Position numbers and translations under genes: made by a program
The notes under the pieces: model-generated
What the model was told of the DNA's origin: nothing
The model's input: the letters and a program-made list of their open reading frames with translations, nothing else
Database searches by the model: none
Source of the DNA: Alnus glutinosa
Taxonomy: Eukaryota > Streptophyta > Magnoliopsida > Fagales > Betulaceae
Direction of reading: 5' to 3'
DNA length: 64,000 nucleotides
NCBI RefSeq assembly: GCF_958979055.1
Contig: NC_084891.1
Coordinates: 27,935,001 to 27,999,000, forward strand
Shown: piece by piece, positions 45,211 through 59,092 of the stretch
Position numbering within the stretch: position 1 is the first letter of the stretch
Layout: every line of letters begins with the position of its first letter

Positions 45211-47498
45211 CTTTTCTGATAACATGTTCGAGTTAGGCCCAAAATCATCCAAAATTGCCAACCCAACATCTAGCCGAGCTATGGGCCTGTCGGCCCCACA
45301 CTTTTTGGGTAGCATGGGCCATGTGACATAGATGGGGTCCACAAGGTTGGCCATGGTGACGGGGATACGAGTCATGATGGTAGCATCTAGTACGGGCATT
45401 CAATGTGAAAGGGAGTGTTTTACTCAAAAATTTAAAAAAAAAAAAAAAAAAAAATGTAAAAGGGAGTGAAAAGAATAGAATAAGGAATTCTTTGAATTAT
45501 TGAGTCCAATTTTTTTTTATAAACGAAGAGAAGGGATGGGAGATTCATTTGTTTGTTTAAGATACAGTGTCAATTATTTTAATGTAACCACCACATTTGG
45601 TGCAAAAGAATATGTCTTTGTTTTTGATGTCGTATTGCTGTGCATGTTGTGTCCAAACATATATACATAAATGAATTCGCATAGAGATAAGATCAGGGGC
45701 GGAGCCAGCTTTTAAGCTTTGGGGGGGCTAAATTGAAAAAAAATAATTTGGGGGGCCAAAATTACAAATTTTTTAAAGAATAGGGGTAAAAATTATTTTT
45801 TTTTCTTTTTTTTTTTTAGATTTTTTTTTTTTTTTTTTGGGGGGAGCCCTTTATAGTACTCGAAAATTAAGAATAAATTATATAGTATGAATAATATAAA
45901 CAAGGCTAGCACTATGTGAGACGTGGAAGAAGATGATTCAAGTAACGGTCTAGATTTAATTACTTTTTTAAAAAAAAAAATTGAAATTAAATTTAAATAG
46001 TTAAAAACTGCAAGAGATTAGTTTTTGTTAGAGTACTTGAACCAAATCTTAAACTAACAAGTGAGCAGTTATAGTATGAAAAATGACACTCCTCCAGTGC
46101 ATTTGTCCACTAATATAACCTTCTTTCGTGGAGTTATTACTCGTATAGGTGAGGCAATATAATGTCGGTTGGTTAGGCACTTTTGTAATTTTCAACTTTC
46201 AAGCTTTCGTATTTAATGTATGATTTTGTTTGCAAATAAATACTGGTAGTTGGGATCATTTCATTATTGGCAAACTTTTTTTTTTTTTTTTTTCAATTTA
46301 ATTTATTAATTAACATTTATTCTTATCACACGTAACTTTTACATACATTTTAAAAATATATGTGATTTGTTAATTCTATTAAAAATATGTGTGAAAAAAA
46401 ATGTCAATTCAATAGAATAAAAAAGAATTTTTCCAATTCAATTTGGAGGTTATACCCTTTCATTATTTGGCACTCGGTGGCCACAAAAAAGTCAAGCATT
46501 ATAATTTATTTACCTATTTATTTATTCAAATGAAAATCGGTCGAGCTGGATCTCCCTTTCATAGGATTATTTATCATATGTAAAAGAATAATTTCACAAC
46601 TAAGGATAGGATTGGGTAACACATTTGTTTTTATTATATTTTAATATTTTTTAAATACATGGTTGGGTTGTTTTGATAAATTTGAATTCTACTCAAGTTT
46701 TATCCATTTTTTTTAAAAAAAAAAAAAATTGTCTCATTTTTTTTAAACCATCCAAACATAATAAGAAAAATATTTTTTCGATATTCGCAATTTTGAATAG
46801 CGTAAAGAATAGTATAATATAATACAAAAAAAATCATACACCCAAACGTACTTTTAAGTGTTTCAATAATCTGTATTCGGTCCAAGTCAAGGAATACTCA
46901 ACCGCTTTGTTAAATCACCAGTACTTATCCCAAAAGCTTAAGTTGATAGGAAGTGTCGAATTTAATTATTTAATTAACATTCAAACACTCTTTCACATAT
47001 GAACTTAAACTCCCTTTTAATAAGTGAATCTCAATACGTAGAATATTTAACTGAAATATAAGAGAGTTGACAAATTAAGACAAAGTTCGAGAAGAAGCAA
47101 TAACAACAATGCAGCATTAATAGAACCTAACCCATATCTAAACCGTAACATGTCTAATTAACCCAACACCATCAGAACTTGAAACAATGTCTAGCCTATC
47201 GTAGGATTGATCTGTGTTTAGTACTAATTATTTCATTATTTAAGTGCAGTTCACATGTCATAGCAATCAATTTCATTATAGTTGACGTTCAAAAAGAAAC
47301 AAAACGCGATCGAGAATCTTTCCATATGATATGTATATATAAGATAGGATCCATTAGGGCGTCCAATTTTATTGTTTATAGAATTATTTTTGGATCTATA
47401 TAAAGTCATATAAGCTAGATCATAGATAATACCTGTAAAACTCCCTATCATACATAAACCTTTCATCTAGTCTAATTAAGTTACTTTATTTTTTTTGT
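45211..47498. other. Spacer downstream of thaumatin-like gene 1
   Basis: 3' flank, then a GGGGCGGAGCCAGC..GGGGGGGCTAAA stretch (45696-45735) typical of a common plant repeat. Poly-A/T tracts follow. A TRIM remnant with one terminal repeat lies at 46908-47045 on the minus strand. No gene seen. Confidence 0.45.
46908..47045 (-). mobile_element. TRIM fossil, one terminal repeat plus internal end
   Basis: The minus strand shows an internal part ending in a purine-rich stretch, then a terminal repeat (46987-46908) beginning TGTTTGAAT and ending GATTTAACA, similar to the repeats of 39487-39770. Old, partial. Confidence 0.5.
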
Positions 47499-47602
47499 CC
47501 TCAAAGATAGCTCAATCGGCTGGGATCATGACTCATGAAGCAGAGGTTAATAGCTCGAATCCCTCTTCCCCTCTTATGTGGACATGTAAAAAAAAAAAAA
47601 AG
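47499..47602 (+). mobile_element. tRNA-derived SINE with poly-A tail and TSD
   Basis: An A-box-like TAGCTCAATCGG lies near the start, with a B-box-like AGCTCGAATCCC about 45 bases later, and a 3' poly-A run ends at about 47601. Flanks TTTATTTTTTTTGTC (5') and CTTTATTTTTGTC (3') form an imperfect target duplication. About 100 bases long. Confidence 0.75.
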
Positions 47603-47924
47603 CCTTTATTTTTGTCTAATTAATTGATACACTGCACCCTGCCATATATGTGGCAAAGCCTAACATAGATTGGTCTACATTTTTTGGTTAACTTTTATCT
47701 TCTATATTATTTTATTTATACTTGGAGGTGGAGAGAGCATGACTGCTAACATACATAATTCTATTAATCGACTATTCATTCACGTCTCAAATGAAAAAAT
47801 ATCTTTCCTCAAAAAAAAAAAAAATGAAAAAATATCTTATCATCAAAACATATTTGTAAAGAGATTTTATTGGGTCAGACGTTCATTATATTAGTCAATT
47901 TTATATATATATGCGCATGGTTAC

Positions 47925-48130
47925 ACATGACTCAGCATATTCTCCTGCCATAAAACCATTTTATTTAAATATAATTTACAAAATTAAGGTACACCAAGGT
48001 AAGAAATATAATATACAAAATTAAGAGACATGACTCAGCATATTCTCCTGCCATAAAACCATTTTATTTAAATATAATTTACAAAATTAAGGTACACCAA
48101 GGTAAGAAATATAATATACAAAATTAAGAG
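47925..48130. repeat. Direct tandem duplication, two 103-bp units
   Basis: ACATGACTCAGCATATTCTC..ATACAAAATTAAGAG occurs at 47925-48027 and again at 48028-48130 with virtually no difference, so the event is recent. Confidence 0.93.
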
Positions 48131-48149
48131 TCAGAACTCTTTTAATGTT

Positions 48150-48293
48150 GGGAAATGATAAATATACAACCCCATCACAATTTTGGCACAACCCCCACTC
48201 ATAATGAGGTGGAGCCCACGTGTATGGGCTCCACCTCATTGTGAGTGGATTGTGCCAAAGTTGTACAAAGGGATTGTACCCCAATCATCCCCC
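48150..48293. mobile_element. Mutator-type MITE, 144 bp, with 9-bp TSD
   Basis: The left GGGAAATGAT..TTTTGGCACAACCCCCACTC pairs with the right GAGTGGATTGTGCCAAAG..ATCATCCCC. The centre is a near-perfect GAGGTGGAGCCCA/TGGGCTCCACCTC stem. Flanks TTTAATGTT and TTTAACGTT differ at one base. Confidence 0.82.
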
Positions 48294-49654
48294 TTTAACG
48301 TTTGTGCATATATATAAAACTGTTTCTCATTAATTAATATTTTCTTATCTGAATTATTGCTACCAGGCCGACCTACGTTATCCGTTGATGGAGGTGTTTT
48401 GGCAATTTCAAAAATTTTTATAAAAGCATTATTTTCTATACAATTTCCTATTAATAACGAATTTTTCACCTCTAGTTAGATAATTTGACTTTATAGTTTA
48501 CTATTTTTTTTTAATATATATATCTATATATTTATAGGTTTGGACTCCATGCAAAAAATAAAATAAAATTAAATTAAATACCGGTTCTACCCCTGATTGC
48601 TACTAGATGGCTCAGCCTAAGTAGACACTCGAGGCTCATTGTGTAAGCAAAGATTCTTATCTGAATTCCAGCATGAAGCACGTTGCAAATCCTTCGTCGC
48701 AGATGGCAGCTTCCGTCACAGCTACTGTGTGCTTGCAGGCCAGGATATTCAGTGTCTTTTTGTTTTTTTTTACTGAAAACAAACAAGTCAAAGTATTTTA
48801 TCTAATAATTGTGTGGCAAATGGACGTACGCCCATGAATAGGTGAACTTATACCTTTGTTGACCATTTGTTTTTTTTTTTAACTCACCCGCCTAAACTAG
48901 CAGCCACAGGGTTGGCGGCGGCCCCAATCAAAACTATGAAGTATGAAACTACCTTTGCAATGTTTCCTTAAACTTTAAAAATGTTATTAAACCTTTTTTC
49001 ACTTAACTTACTTCACTCATTAAGATTTTTTTGTTAAATCCAATAGAAAATGTGTGTAATACAAGTGACCTAAAACCACAATACTACCCCCTTTATATAT
49101 ATATAAAAAAAATTAAAGAAAAAGGCCAGAAAGGGGGAAGGGGGATCCGGAAGAGACTGCATGCTAAGGCTAAAGTGAAGGAGCTTGATAATTTGGACAA
49201 GGGAGACATTACAATATTTTACAGTTAAAAGAAATATTGCAAATCGAATAGTAATTTAACTGAAGTACGTATGGTTTCTCCTTATAATGATTATATTAAA
49301 GAGTGAAAATCACACGAATGTGCCAGAAATATGTGAACCTTAATTTAATTCACATATTTAAAAAAAGAACCTGCAGTTAGAGTAGACATATATTTATTAA
49401 TGTTAATCATCTTATTTAAAAGAAGAACCCTGCAGGTTCTTAATCATCTTATTTTATTAATCTTATTCAAAACATAAAGTTAAAAATTGGAGAAGAACCT
49501 GTTAAAGAAGTAGGTAGGCCGGCCGCCGGATATATACATTTGGTTTAGGTCAAAATCACATAGCAATTCTCAGTAAGATTATACAAGGCTTACTCATTTC
49601 TCAACAAGGCTCGAGATGGTATGCACTACAAATTCATAATGGCAGACCACCTAA

Positions 49655-49687
<33 letters not shown>

Positions 49688-52600
49688 GTTGCCACTGTCG
49701 CGAACCAAAACTAGTAAAACAGATAACTCATAGAACTTGTATAGCCGTGGTCAACGAATAATGTTCAATTTTCTGACTTAGCAAAGGATAAATATTACCT
49801 CTCAAAGCTCTGGTAGGCGCATGGGACGGCAATTACATATATTTATATCTTTCATATACTTTGAACCTCCCTTTTACACCCTCTAATTATATAATTAATT
49901 TGTACGTGAAATTTGCATCTATTGGATCCAATTCAATGTGTGTCCAAGGTGATCGATGTATATGAAAATCAAAAGACAATTTTTGTCTGCTTACATGAAC
50001 CTTCACTCGGACAGAGTTTTTTTTTTTTTTTTTATAAAAATGTTTTGTATCCTTTAAAATACTTTTACTTTATTTTATTTTTTAATGATATTAACAAAGT
50101 TGGAAGAAATTTTATTTAAAAACATGTTCTCATCTATTAAGAAACGGATGATATTTTATAGATTAAATTGGAAAAAAATTTACTGTATTCCGTCTTATCA
50201 AGAAATAAATTTTATAAGCTACCTTAGATTACTTTTGTCAAACTTCTTATTCCATAATTATGACTTTTGAGAGAAGTAGGTGTTTAAGTGATTCGATGCT
50301 GATTTGGATGAACACTTTTTAAATAAGAAGGAAAAAAATGCGTTAAGGCTTGTGGCGTGCTTAATGGATAAGGTGCTTGGACTTATGTTGCCAACCAACA
50401 CACACCGATTTATAAGTTTTACTGTTGAAGGCTGGTCTGGTGGTCTAAAACTTTTGAAAATTGATTCCTTACTACTGCCGCACAATTTTGATCTTTCACA
50501 TAACTTTTAGATACATTGGATGGGTCCATATGCATAGATTTCACCCAATATGTTTCAATTGTATAATAACTGTGTGGAAGGGTTTGTAAGAGAATTACTC
50601 CCTAAAACTTTTTAGAGGCTTTCTTATTTTGACATATTTTTTAATAAAATTATTTCCACAACCCACCCCCAACTTGAGAGTACATTCAGGAATTTTTTTC
50701 TCAATTTTAGTTAAAAAAAAATAAAAAATTAGCTACCCATTTTTTAATAGTACCTATATCAAATTCTCTATTTTAGTTATCAATTTTTACTATTCATTTA
50801 AATATTCTTTCTCAAAATTTTCCTTGTACTTTATTTGTGGAGAGGAGAGAATGATAAAATAAAATAAAAATAATAATTTTTTTTTTTTTTTTAACATTTG
50901 ATCAGTCTACAATACTCACCAATATAACAGTTCACCCTCGTTTTTCTTTTTTCTTTTTCTTTTTTTTTAAAAAAATAGCTAGCCAAATATGAGTGATTTT
51001 TTTACCTGAATTTAAATATCGATTAGTCAAAATAACCTTTGGTTAGCCGGATGTTAATGCTCAAACTAAATGGGCCAGTTGGGCTGGGCTTAAGTTTGCG
51101 CCATCCATTAATAACGACACATACGGGCCGTTGAAATTAACCTTGTCTGTGCTTGGGCCCTTGTACTGTTGTACAACTCTGGAGCCGTTACGTACTGCAC
51201 GTCCAGATTCTCCAACATTACTGGCACTCAAGAAAGATTTCTCCAAACGACAAAAAAGTTGTGTTTGGAAAAATGTTTTTCAATTGTATGCGAATGAAAA
51301 TCATATGTTTTATTAAAAATATATGTTAAAATTAAATAAATATATATTGAATACATGCCAATTTAATATATTGAATTGAAATTTCTTTTTCTTCTTATTC
51401 TTCTCCAAAATGTACTTGTATAATAAGTTCATGAACCACGAGATAGAGTCAACTGGGGAATAGATACGGGTGCACATGCTGTGTAACAAAGACCCCTTTA
51501 ATGGAATCCAAAATGATCCCGGCAGATCTTGGATGGGTCCAAGTGTGGCTTTACACACTCATAGTTGTATCTGAACTTTCTGTCAAAACATATGTATCCT
51601 TAACCTATCCACGCAGATAGCCTCCCTCACAGTCGAAATCTTCTTTTCCGTAGATTAAAGACATCCAAAAAGACAAGTAGAAAACTTGGCCAAGAAGATA
51701 GACTTCTTGCTTTTCATACTGTGTCTCCGACAAGTAAAATTGCATGTAAAATGGAACGTACTCAGGATCAATATCTCATGTTAAATGGATATATAATGCA
51801 AAAGTGAAAACAGTGCCTCTCTTCCGACTCATGACGGCCATTATAATAGATAAGTGTGAAAAGTAGCATCCCTCGTTAAAGTAAACGTAAAACTCCGATC
51901 TTCCTCCTGGTCTCCAACTTCATATTCTACACTAGCAGTTATATAGGCGGCCAGAGACCGATCATAACTTTCTGCTGGCAAATCTACGTGCCTCTTTGAA
52001 AACAATTACCCACTTGTTAATCTCACCTCTGCCATCATAATCAAGGTTGGCTTACTTAGCATGTTATCCTCGAAAATAATATGGTACGTAATTGGTAGAC
52101 ACCCAAAGTTTAGACATTGACTGCTACGAACTAAAGTATATGCAAAGTTTCTAAAATAAAAGGAAGAAAAAGAAGCCAAAATCCTTCTTTAGAGACTTCC
52201 AAGTGTAAGTCTGCTGCTGGTATGCGACATCGTACGTAAATTTCAATAAAGAGAAAGCAGATCAAAGAAAGAAAAGTTGGGTACGTGCAAAAAAGAAACT
52301 GAGCAATGGCGATGATTATCCAAATGCTCTCTTTTACACGGCGGATCGATAACATGTCAATTTGGATTAATTCTTGGTTGTTGAAAGGATATCGTTAGTC
52401 ACTATTAATTGAGTGGTAAAGATTGTTCAATATATATCATCTTTTTGATATGTTGACTTTCTCCCTATTTCGAGAATTTCAGCACTTTGATGACAAAGAT
52501 TATGCTGGCCGGGCGGAATACCACGATACGTTAGTGGTCTTATAAAATTTTTTGGGAGATCGAAGTACAATATTGTCTCAAACTAACATTCAATTTGTAA

Positions 52601-53026
52601 TATCTTCCCAAACTATTATTAATTTGCAGCAATTTCTTCCAAATTACAAAAAACTTGCACTGTACACCTTTTATCCCCCCAAAACAAAAATGCCCCTAAA
52701 ATAATGTTTTCATTGCAAATTGAGTTACTTTGAGAGAGGTATATATATATGCGTATTTTTTTTCAAAACTTCAATAAAAAAAAAAAAAAAAAATCTATAC
52801 AAATTCTTCTAACATTAACTTTTTACTCAATCTGCAGGCACATTACGTGATGTTTACGATTTTCCTTCAAGTAATTGACGTAATCTATATACCAGTTTTT
52901 TTATTATTATTAAATTTTAATTTGTTTTCAGTTTTTGGTTTTTAGAATTTAGATTTTTTTTTTTTCATTTTTAGTTTTATTTTTACCAATTATATTCAAT
53001 TTAATTCACCTTCTCAAACATACAAT

Positions 53027-53045
53027 CCCCCCCCCCCCCCCCCCC
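53027..53045. repeat. Poly-C tract (C19)
   Basis: Nineteen consecutive C residues in otherwise very AT-rich DNA. Confidence 0.95.
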
Positions 53046-53933
53046 TTTCGATTCTTTAAACCACATATCCAAACATAATTTCAAATTTTTTTTTTTTGGT
53101 ATTCACAATTAAAAAAAAAAACGAATACCCAAATTAAACTAACTGCAAAAAGTTATAGGCAATAACACTTATATAAGAAGCATCCGTTATGCACGTTGAA
53201 CCATGCAATACCAGAATGTATATATACCATACATGGTCCATGGAACCACCAAAAAAAATGAAGGCCAATGACAATTTATGTGGCCGGGAGTTAATTGATT
53301 AGTTTAAACCAGGTGCATACTCGGTTCCCGAGACTATTGGAGTTTTTCTTTTTCTCTTTTTTCTTTTTTTTTTTTCTTTCTTATCTGCATAGTTAATATA
53401 ATATATTAACATGGTCCAAACTATATTAACTATGGTCCAGAACCAAAAGGCACAGTCCTTCAACCAGGAATTGTTCTGGGGTTTTGCACGTGTAAAAGAT
53501 ATGGGCACGTCACCGATCTCATTACTTTTGAGCATGCAGCGTCGGCATCCCACTTCTGCATGTCATCGCACCCGCACATAGTTTGACCCTTCTTAATAAC
53601 TTATCTTCAAACAACACTCTTTACCAACTTTATGACTATAAAATTATGAACAATTTCAATTTTCTCTTAACTTCTTATGATAATCTAATTAATTAGTAAT
53701 CACTATTTTCTCTCTTAAGTTCTTTACTTTACTTTCGCTTCTTTTACAGAGTCAAAAATGTCACACGTAAATTTCTATGCATGATAGCTTTAATTCTTTT
53801 TTAAGCATATATAATCTGATAATATTATAAATGATAATGTTATACTTAACAACCATTAGCACAAAAATTTATAGCATCTGATATACTTGGAGACTGACAG
53901 TGAGCAAAGTTGTCATCATATTTGGGTCGCTAA

Positions 53934-54120
53934 TTTAATTATTTAATTTAATATTTTGACATATTCTAGCCTTTCACATGTAGATTCAAGGAAGGATAAA
54001 CTATAAAATTATTATTGGAATTATGAGCCTCAAATATAACACTATATTAAGTTATCATTTATTTTAAAATTTTAAAGAAATAAAAATAGATGAATTTAAT
54101 TATTTAATTTAATATCTTGT
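53934..54120 (-). mobile_element. TRIM fossil, minus strand
   Basis: Terminal-repeat-like AT-rich ends at about 54047-54118 and 53934-53958 contain the family string TAAATTAAATAATTAAATT in both. The interior is short and non-coding. Diverged and incomplete. Confidence 0.45.
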
Positions 54121-55043
54121 GAAGTGTTGGTCGCTTTTAAAGTTAATTTTTAGGCATGAAAAGCTGTAAACTTTCTCTGCATGAAACGTAGGCCTTTAAG
54201 CTTTTGCACGACACCACATGTGCTTTGTGAATATTCCGCGCCCGTGGCCGTACATATTTTCCTTAGCTTTCAAATTTTAGGTGAATACTTTAAACATTAA
54301 ATTAAAAATAGTTGAATGCCTTTTTATTGAGAATGCTGGTCATTTCACTTGGGCATTGGCTAGATATCACAAATTTATCTTACATTACAACGTTATTATC
54401 GCAGCTTCAATTAAGTCATTTTTTTTTTAAATAAAAATTATCTAGGAATTGGTTGGAACTACACATCGATATTGTAAGCTAATTATAAAATAAACAATAT
54501 AATTTTTAACATTTCTTCACCGAATAATATAGATTAATTTTGATGAACTATAATGTATCTCTTAATTTGTAAAGCAATAACAAGCACACACCTATTACTT
54601 CTTTACATAAACCCTTTATTTTTTTGCCGGGGGGGTACATACTAGCTTGGACATACACATACATATTAATTGTATCCGAAATCGATAGGTTACTTTCTTG
54701 GTGGCCTATACAAATTTTCTTTAATTCTATATGCTGTATATGAATTAAGTCTAGAAATTTTTCTTAAATAACTACCCTATGCTTTTCAAAATTGACCAGA
54801 ATATCTTATTAATTAAATATAACTTATTTTCATGTGCTAATTTTTGTCATTTCCTGTTCCTACTTGGACTTATATGGGGCGGAATTGCCCGTGGCCTTGG
54901 AGGGACTAGTGTAACTAGTGTCGTTCCAATTTTTTTTAAAAACCCTTATTTATTTATTTATGACTTCAACCCTTCAAAATTAATATTTTACCCTAAAAGA
55001 TGTTCCTTTTTAGCTCTGTCCTGCAAGTCCCTCTAAACCTTGT

Positions 55044-55077
<34 letters not shown>

Positions 55078-58000
55078 AGTTTGTTGACACTTAAAAATTA
55101 ATTTTTTATCCTAAAATATGATTTTATTATTATTATTATTTTAGTTATGTTCTCTCTTATCTAAAATTCTGGTTTCACCCCTGGTATAAACAATAGCCAT
55201 CGCTGTTTAGACTTAATTAACTTTAGTTTTTATTAGCAACCTGCCATTTTCGTTAATTTTCTTAATCACAGCTTGTGTAACTTGAGAATAAGATGATCAT
55301 AAGTAAGGATATATCACACCCAAATAGTGTACTTCTATCAGCGGTGCGATCGAATGAGGTGGATATTCTGAAAGCGATCAAAGCCGTTATGAGTAGGGTC
55401 CCACGATCAAGTGCGTTCCACGGAACCATCAACAGTACTGTGATGTGGAGCAAGATCAGCATCTCCATTTTTTGCTGATTCTTAAAGCAAAGCCGGTTTC
55501 CCACCTTTTTCCTTTTAAAGTTAATTTCCACCTTAATCAGGGACCGACCTAAAAGAGGGCTCCACAATAGGCCCCAATGTGGACTTATAAGAAACTCCAG
55601 CATTTTGATTTTTTTTTTATTTTTTGATTTTTTTTCTCTTGCTTAAAATAATTAACGGAATTTGGGTAAGCCACTATATTTATACACGAGGGCATCTATT
55701 TTAGGAATATAATTCTCCCCTTTTGAAGTGAAATTGAGACAATTTATTTTACGGTTCTCGCATCATTTAAATATTTAAATTACAAAATAATATATATACT
55801 ATTAAATTTGTAAAATACAATTTAAGCCATGACATTAATCATATATGTTAATCACTTTTTTCGTATTATATATATTTTCTTTTGGAGTGTTTACAAAAAG
55901 TCTAAATTATTATATTTTTTTAATCTTAAAATTACCTTTTGATTTTGTGTTAATTACAAGTGATACATGTACTTTCGGATTTCAAATAAAATTTAAAAAA
56001 ATAGAGTGAAAAACTAACATAAAACAAATATGTAAAGACTACACTCTATTTTACTATATTTGATCATTGATGTGGTCTATTTATCAATAAAATAAGAGTG
56101 AGAAGACAATATAATAAATATCATTACTCATAAAAATATAAAATGTAACACATCATACTAAATTTGATGTGCATGTGTATTGGCGCAATCTAAAAACCAA
56201 TGAATCAACTCATCAAAACCAGAGTTGGACGGCTGTGTAACTTGTACCATTTCTAGATATAAAACTTGAAAGTGGTTATTCTCAAGTAGTACTCTCAAGG
56301 CCCAAGCTTAGTCATCCGCTCAGCTGTTAAAGTTTCGATGGCGAAGGACGCGGATCTTGCCAGTTAGCCTGGAATCTGGATGCATGTAGCTGCCACTGCC
56401 ACTGCCAGACGTCGTATCCCACGGTCGGTTGGAATAAATATAAAAGAAATTGAACGGCCCCTTCATTAATTCACACGCTGCAAGTAGACCCAACAGTGCC
56501 ATGCACTCCCACCGTCCCAATCCCGAACTCCCACGAGCTAGTTTCCCCATATCCATGCATTAACAAAAAAAAAAAAAAGAAAAAAGAAAAAAAAAGGCCC
56601 TGCAGCCTGCAGGCTCATATTCTGAGAAGATTAACACCATGCTGCCATGCACCTTCAAAACGACAACGTTGCAATCGTCCTTTTCCATTTTTGAATTGTT
56701 CTCTAAACGACAAAAGTTTTCGAATCCACAAAATTCACTTTCAAATTTTAATTCTTTAAATAAAAAATTGAAAAGAAATTCTTAAAACTCATCATATTAA
56801 ACTGATATATCACATATGTCCTAGTATATCACATTTAGGCGTAACTACTTGGCCTCCAAGCCTCAAAATGTTTCTCAATTATTATTAATTTTTTTTAAAT
56901 ACCACTATAATTTTTTAAAAATCAAAATTTTACCCCCATTTTTTTAAAAAAAAATTTGCCCTCCGATCCCCACACCTAAAATCCTAGTTCCCCCTAAATT
57001 ACGTACATTTTTAAAAATAAAAATCACATACTCTAAAGATACATGTTAATCTAATAGAGAATTTCTTCTAAAAATACATGCATTTTCCTCATATTAATGG
57101 AATTTTATTATTATTATTATTATTATTATTTGTTGAGACATACGTGGAAACAAAATCTGTTGACACAGCAGCCCATTCGAAAACAGAAGTGGTGGAATCT
57201 GAGCTATTGTTACTGAACTTTCATTGACAATGAAGGTGTGAACTTCCAAAAGTTGCGTTATCAGCTGAATAAACTAAATTTAGTGATTCTAATCATCAAA
57301 CAAGCGAATCCAATTCCAAATTAGAAAAGATGTCCAGCCCGGCCATGAAAATATAGGAATATTTGCGACGTTCAAATCCAATCATTGAATATATATATAT
57401 AAGAAGAGCCGAAAGCCAAGATTCTTAAACACTTTGTTTGGTGGAATAAATTGAATCACACCAATTAATTCAAAAGATATTGCTCCTGCAAAGCTGATTA
57501 AAAGAGCTTCAATTGATAAGCCTAATCAAGACTGGTTTCTCTGTACCAAATCCATCTTATATGCTAACTGAATCTTAATTAAAAGCCCACTTACAAAAAG
57601 AAAAATAAAATAGTTGTCTTAGAAGCCCACTAATACACATAATCATCCTTATATTTTTTATTTTATTTTTTTTCATTTCTGTTTAATTTCTCTTATGTAT
57701 GATCATCATCTCAATTTATCTAATTAACCTAATTTCATGTGGCATTCACTATATTTTCTTCTCTGCGCTATCAATGTTGTCTATTATATCCAATTGAGTT
57801 TCTTGTACAATACATGTAAACTTTTATCCTCAATTGAGTTTAAATTTCTCACACAGAGCTTGGAATTTGTGTGTTGTGGACACTAGCCGTTAATCTCTTG
57901 TATTTTCCTTTCTCTCCTCGTCTCAATTTATCTAACAGGATTTATTGAAGAAAAAAAAAAAAGATAATAATTATCCAATTAAAGATAGGAATTTCTGAAT

Positions 58001-58137
58001 ATGCATGCAGATTCAAGGCTTTTTACTAAAACTCCCAAGAAGTACAATTAGAAAATATTATTTCATAGACTAGTAAATATATGACTAATGCATAAAGCAG
58101 TATTTTTCCTTGCCTTTTTTTTTTTTTTTTATATATA

Positions 58138-58175
<38 letters not shown>

Positions 58176-58715
58176 ACGAAATATCGGTAATAATGTTTCA
58201 ACGCACGAAAACGTCTCTCATGTCTCCCAATTGCTGCTTAAATCATTAAAAAGAGGCAGGTGCAAAAATATTACGTTCCACCTACTTCAAAGAGAAGGAA
58301 AATAGTAATGATGGGGAGAAGTCAAACTCATTGATCTTTTTTGGGGTCGGGTTCTGTTGCCATAAACTTTAGAAACATAGAAAGTGGAGCTAGCTGTTTA
58401 AATCAATCCAAAAAAAAAAATGCAAAAGAGAATAATTAATGTGTATCTGCTTGAACTCCATGTCCTAACTAAAGATTAAAAACTTTGGATCAAATAAATC
58501 ACACTTTTGACATGAAACGTCGTGTTAAATTGTTAATTACTTTTCACCTAATTAGTCACAAGTACGCCCCCACAAGTCCTAATGGTGGTTTCCCAGTATA
58601 CAAAGCGAATCCCGAAGAAATTTTTTCCTCTGATCCGTTGCTCTCTTCTCTCTCCCTAGCTACGTGAGTGGTTTGACCATCGTAGATTACTTTGGCCGGT
58701 GGCTTTCCTTTGCTT

Positions 58716-58767
58716 TATAAAACGGTAGAGTTTAATATTCCAGCTAGCTTCCATGTATTATATATAA

Positions 58768-58801
<34 letters not shown>
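58716..58801 (+). promoter_or_regulatory. Core promoter candidates of thaumatin-like gene 2: TATA box and GA microsatellite
   Basis: TATAAAAC at 58716-58723 lies in a typical GCTTTATAAAAC context. A second AT-rich TATATATAAATATATA stretch and a (GA)n run at 58774-58801 follow. The ATG is at 59093, so the leader would be about 330 bases. A TATA use farther downstream is possible. Confidence 0.45.
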
Positions 58802-58804
<3 letters not shown>

Positions 58805-59092
58805 CTCCAGACCTGCGTACACCAATCTCTTTCCCATCAGTATCCTCTCCTGCCATTTCCACTCCTCGCATAAAAAGCACTCCCTCCATTGTATGGGAGA
58901 AAAATCCCACCTATATCTTCATACATCTTCTCCCACTCCTATCTTTCAATCATATAGCATAACCCCACATTTGACATTACCCATCATCATCTTCGTCTTG
59001 TAAGCAACCATTAATGCAGCTTTTCTTTCATTGGAGAAAGATCTAAACACCACCCAATCCCATTAACCCCATATTCAATATATTGTTTCCAA

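Larger units (their letters stand above)
48294..59092. other. Gene-poor 10.8-kb spacer between the thaumatin-like genes
   Basis: AT-rich with many homopolymer and dinucleotide tracts: a C19 run at 53027-53045, a T run at about 55046-55073, and an A run at about 58141-58173. A TRIM remnant lies on the minus strand (53934-54120). GC-richer patches at 51060-51240 and 56320-56560 have no recognisable product. I could not support any gene here. Confidence 0.5.

Noticed and set aside
55262-55603. Minus-strand frame of 113 codons
   Set aside because: Briefly suspected as a retroelement fragment, but no catalytic or domain motif could be matched.
56320-56596. GC-richer patch followed by an A-rich tract, as in a retroposed copy
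   Set aside because: No recognisable parent and no target duplication; the A tract is interrupted.
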